Of a stretch of DNA of 7,708 nt, positions 5,693 to 7,708 are shown piece after piece. A program made the translations under genes and the position numbers. A model generated the notes under the pieces. That model had not been told where the DNA came from and did no database searches. It worked only from the letters and a program-made list of their open reading frames with translations. Location: assembly GCA_001799975.1 (NCBI GenBank), contig MGUQ01000056.1:1-7708 (forward strand), given 5' to 3'. The DNA is from Elusimicrobia bacterium RIFCSPLOWO2_01_FULL_54_10 (lineage in GTDB: Bacteria; Elusimicrobiota; Elusimicrobia; 2-02-FULL-39-32). Position 1 is the first letter of the stretch, and each line of letters begins with the position of its first letter.

Positions 5693-7708
5693 GAGCATCT
5701 CCCTCACGCTTGTACTCGCTTTGCTTTTTACGGCCGTAGCTCCGCCCATCGCAGAGGCTAACATTTGGGACGAGCGCCGCAAGGCCGTGGAGCTGATGCA
5801 GGAGAAAAAATCAAAAATGCGGGAAGCTCTCCGTCCGCGCCGTCTGGCGCCCCGCTCTGCGGTTCCCGCGCTGGGAGTCTTGGGGGGTGAAGGGTTCACT
5901 CTTCCCGCCGAGCTGGGTTCTGTGTCCGAATCCTGGCACGGGAAAGCCGGCCTGGAAGCCCAGTCCAAGGGCTATCCGCTCATTGTTCACATCCAGGACG
6001 CTCACGGCTATTACGGCGCGCAAAAAAACCTGGCCAGGATTTTGAAGCATCTTTCCGCGTCTTCGCAAAAATCAGCGCAACCCCTGCAAGTGTTTGTTGA
6101 AGGCGCCTGGGGGCCTGTGGACGCCCGCTGGCTGGCCGCCCTGCCGGGAGACGCGCGCAAAAAATCCATCGCCGAAGGTCTTCTGCAAAGCTCAGAAATC
6201 ACGGGCGAACAGTATATGGCCATTCTGGAAGGCCCTGAATCCATCGTCATTCAAGGCGTGGAAGACGAGAAAATATACCTGGCAAACCTCAAGTCGCGGG
6301 AAATGGTTGCCCCGGTTCGCCCGGGCATCCTGGCCGGCATTGAAAATTCATACGCGGCCTTGAAAGAGGCCAAGCGCGCGCAATATCCTGCAAAACTCCG
6401 GGAACTGGACATTGCCGCCTCGCAGTTTGAGGCGGGCAGAATCACCCTCAACGAATATTTCAATTTTCTGGAAAAGTCCGCCCCGTTTGACGCGGCAAAA
6501 TCGCCGTCCCTGAAAGCCCTGTCGGATTTGATCCGGCTGGAGAACAGCCTGTCCCTGCCGGCCGTGGAGCAGGAGAGAAAAAATCTTCTGGAGAATTTGG
6601 GCGATACCCTGGACAAAAGCCTCATGGCTCAGCTCACGGCCGCGTCCCTGAACCTGCGCCTGGGCAAAGCGAGCGCCTCTTCGTTTTATGCCAGCCTTGT
6701 AAAACTGGCCCAGGTCAACGGAATTTCCGCGCCTGCCCTTGACGCCTACGCGCAGTATCTGAGAATGTCCGAAATCTTGGATCCGCAGGCGGTCCTCAAA
6801 GAGCTGAAGGATTTTGAAAAAGCCGCCCTGGCCGCCGGAGCCGCCGGCAGCAAGGATATCACTGAGCTGGTGGCGTCCGACCGCTCATTCCGGAACCAGA
6901 TCAAGTTCTGGGACGAAAAGTTTGCGCCCGAAGACTGGGAGGAGTATTTGGAAGCAGGCAGGCGGGCGTCCGCCGAAGGGCTTTTCACCGAACGCCAGAA
7001 ATTTTTACAGGACGCTTATTATCAGCTCGCCTTCAAACGCGACAGGGTGATGGCGGAAAACATGCTCGGCAAGCTGGAAACCCAGACAGGAGAAGCGCCG
7101 GACATGGTGGTTTTGGTGGCGGGCGGCTTTCACACGTCTGGAATCACCCATATTCTGCGTGAAAAGGGCGCGCCTTTTGTGGTCATCACACCGCGCCTGG
7201 AGGCGCCGAGTGAGCCGGCTGCCCGTGAACCGTTCAGCAAGGCCAAATATGCTGAATTTGCCGGGGAATACGTCAAAAATCTGCGCGGATTGCTGACAGG
7301 CGGGGGGAATGAAGAAGATAAAAATATTGAACGCGTCATAGACATCCTTGAAAACCGCCTGCAGTTCGCGGAGCCGGCAGTGAAAGACGGGAAGCCAGTG
7401 GTTTACGGGGCTTACCAGGGGGACCAGTCAAGGGTCTATTTCAAGATGGATTATTCCGGCACCCCGGCGCCTGCGGTCGCCTCAGCCGATTTTGCCGATG
7501 CCCTCAAGTCCTCAATGGGGAGCTTGAGGGTTCTTGGAAGTATGATAAAGTCTGGAGATATTTCCGGCGCGGTGCAATTTCTTTTTAAGATTATTTCAGG
7601 CAATGCGACTGTCAGTCAGGTTGAGGTGGGTGAAATTCCGACCCAACAGAGGGCAGAACTGGTTGATTCGCGCGTTGAACAAACGGTCGCCGAGTTGGAT
7701 CGAAAAGA
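5685..7708 (+). CDS. Secreted ChaN/EreA/TraB/Tiki-superfamily-like protein (3'-partial)
   Basis: The frame stays open to the window end (674 codons, no stop). Residues 1-25 are a clear signal peptide: Lys at 3, a hydrophobic core, then A-E-A at 23-25 as the cleavage site. The motifs of the superfamily follow in order. A first metal or catalytic block, I-V-H-I-Q-D105-A-H107, is followed by A-Q-K-N-L as in ChaN's H..Q..L helix. A second strand ends in F-V-E139-G. A long, probably helical insert (about 200-440) recalls EreA. Then comes R452-D453-x-x-M456-A457-E458, and then V-L-V-A-G-G-F-H483. Known members include the erythromycin esterase EreA, haem-binding ChaN and the Tiki metalloproteases. 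Glu of the usual G-E-x-H is replaced here by Asp105. Residues after about 505 are an unrecognised extension running off the window. It probably acts in the periplasm or outside the cell; its substrate is unknown. It overlaps the upstream gene by 8 bases and starts just after a terminator. Confidence 0.93.
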   Translation, partial: MIKSISLTLVLALLFTAVAPPIAEANIWDERRKAVELMQEKKSKMREALRPRRLAPRSAVPALGVLGGEGFTLPAELGSVSESWHGKAGLEAQSKGYPLIVHIQDAHGYYGAQKNLARILKHLSASSQKSAQPLQVFVEGAWGPVDARWLAALPGDARKKSIAEGLLQSSEITGEQYMAILEGPESIVIQGVEDEKIYLANLKSREMVAPVRPGILAGIENSYAALKEAKRAQYPAKLRELDIAASQFEAGRITLNEYFNFLEKSAPFDAAKSPSLKALSDLIRLENSLSLPAVEQERKNLLENLGDTLDKSLMAQLTAASLNLRLGKASASSFYASLVKLAQVNGISAPALDAYAQYLRMSEILDPQAVLKELKDFEKAALAAGAAGSKDITELVASDRSFRNQIKFWDEKFAPEDWEEYLEAGRRASAEGLFTERQKFLQDAYYQLAFKRDRVMAENMLGKLETQTGEAPDMVVLVAGGFHTSGITHILREKGAPFVVITPRLEAPSEPAAREPFSKAKYAEFAGEYVKNLRGLLTGGGNEEDKNIERVIDILENRLQFAEPAVKDGKPVVYGAYQGDQSRVYFKMDYSGTPAPAVASADFADALKSSMGSLRVLGSMIKSGDISGAVQFLFKIISGNATVSQVEVGEIPTQQRAELVDSRVEQTVAELDRK

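Noticed and set aside
5465..6625. Several overlapping minus-strand open frames opposite the secreted protein gene
   Set aside because: They overlap one another and run opposite a clear signal peptide and conserved motifs. They have Arg/Ser-rich translations without domains.
1..7708. tRNA or rRNA genes, CRISPR arrays, insertion sequences, integrase attachment sites
   Set aside because: No cloverleaf, no spaced identical repeats, no transposase or integrase motifs and no terminal inverted repeats were seen on either strand.

Overview
The window reads as accessory-type DNA of a Gram-negative-like bacterium. All genes are on the + strand. There are four protein-coding genes, no RNA gene, no CRISPR array and no mobile element that I can support. 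Very large multidomain proteins, neighbouring secreted proteins and the secreted-protein motif H-I-Q-D-A-H remind me of the candidate phylum Omnitrophota. That assignment is from memory and is an inference, not something the sequence proves.

Layout. (1) Positions 12-4361 encode a giant protein of at least 1449 residues that is probably cut at its 5' end by the window edge. It has three exactly spaced 43-residue helical repeats, a low-complexity linker, a zincin-like metalloprotease domain (HEAYH), a hydrophobic hairpin, a GNAT-like acetyltransferase domain, a second hydrophobic hairpin, a JAMM/MPN+-type metalloprotease domain (HTHP...T..D) and an unrecognised C-terminal region. (2) 18 bases later, behind a strong ribosome binding site, lies a stand-alone CheY-like receiver protein (4380-4748) with all phosphorylation residues and no output domain. 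(3) A 119-base intergenic gap holds a GC hairpin, a perfect tandem 11-bp repeat with Pho-box geometry (TGTTACA-AAAA-TGTTACA) and an extended -10 element, so a regulated promoter probably sits here. (4) It drives a small unrecognised exported or membrane-anchored protein (4868-5692). (5) This gene overlaps by 8 bases the start of a long secreted protein (5685 to the window end, at least 674 residues). That protein carries the motif set of the ChaN/EreA/TraB/Tiki superfamily.

The most unusual point is the junction of genes 3 and 4. A textbook intrinsic terminator (5636-5674) lies inside the last codons of gene 3 and directly abuts the ribosome binding site of gene 4. Translation of gene 3 through the hairpin, or an alternative upstream fold, could therefore decide whether gene 4 is transcribed. 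Two further strong hairpins lie upstream of it (5500-5526 and 5548-5564).

How the genes work together is not known. The signal peptides, membrane segments, two putative proteases and an esterase/hydrolase-like fold suggest an envelope or surface system, possibly under two-component control. That is inference from context.
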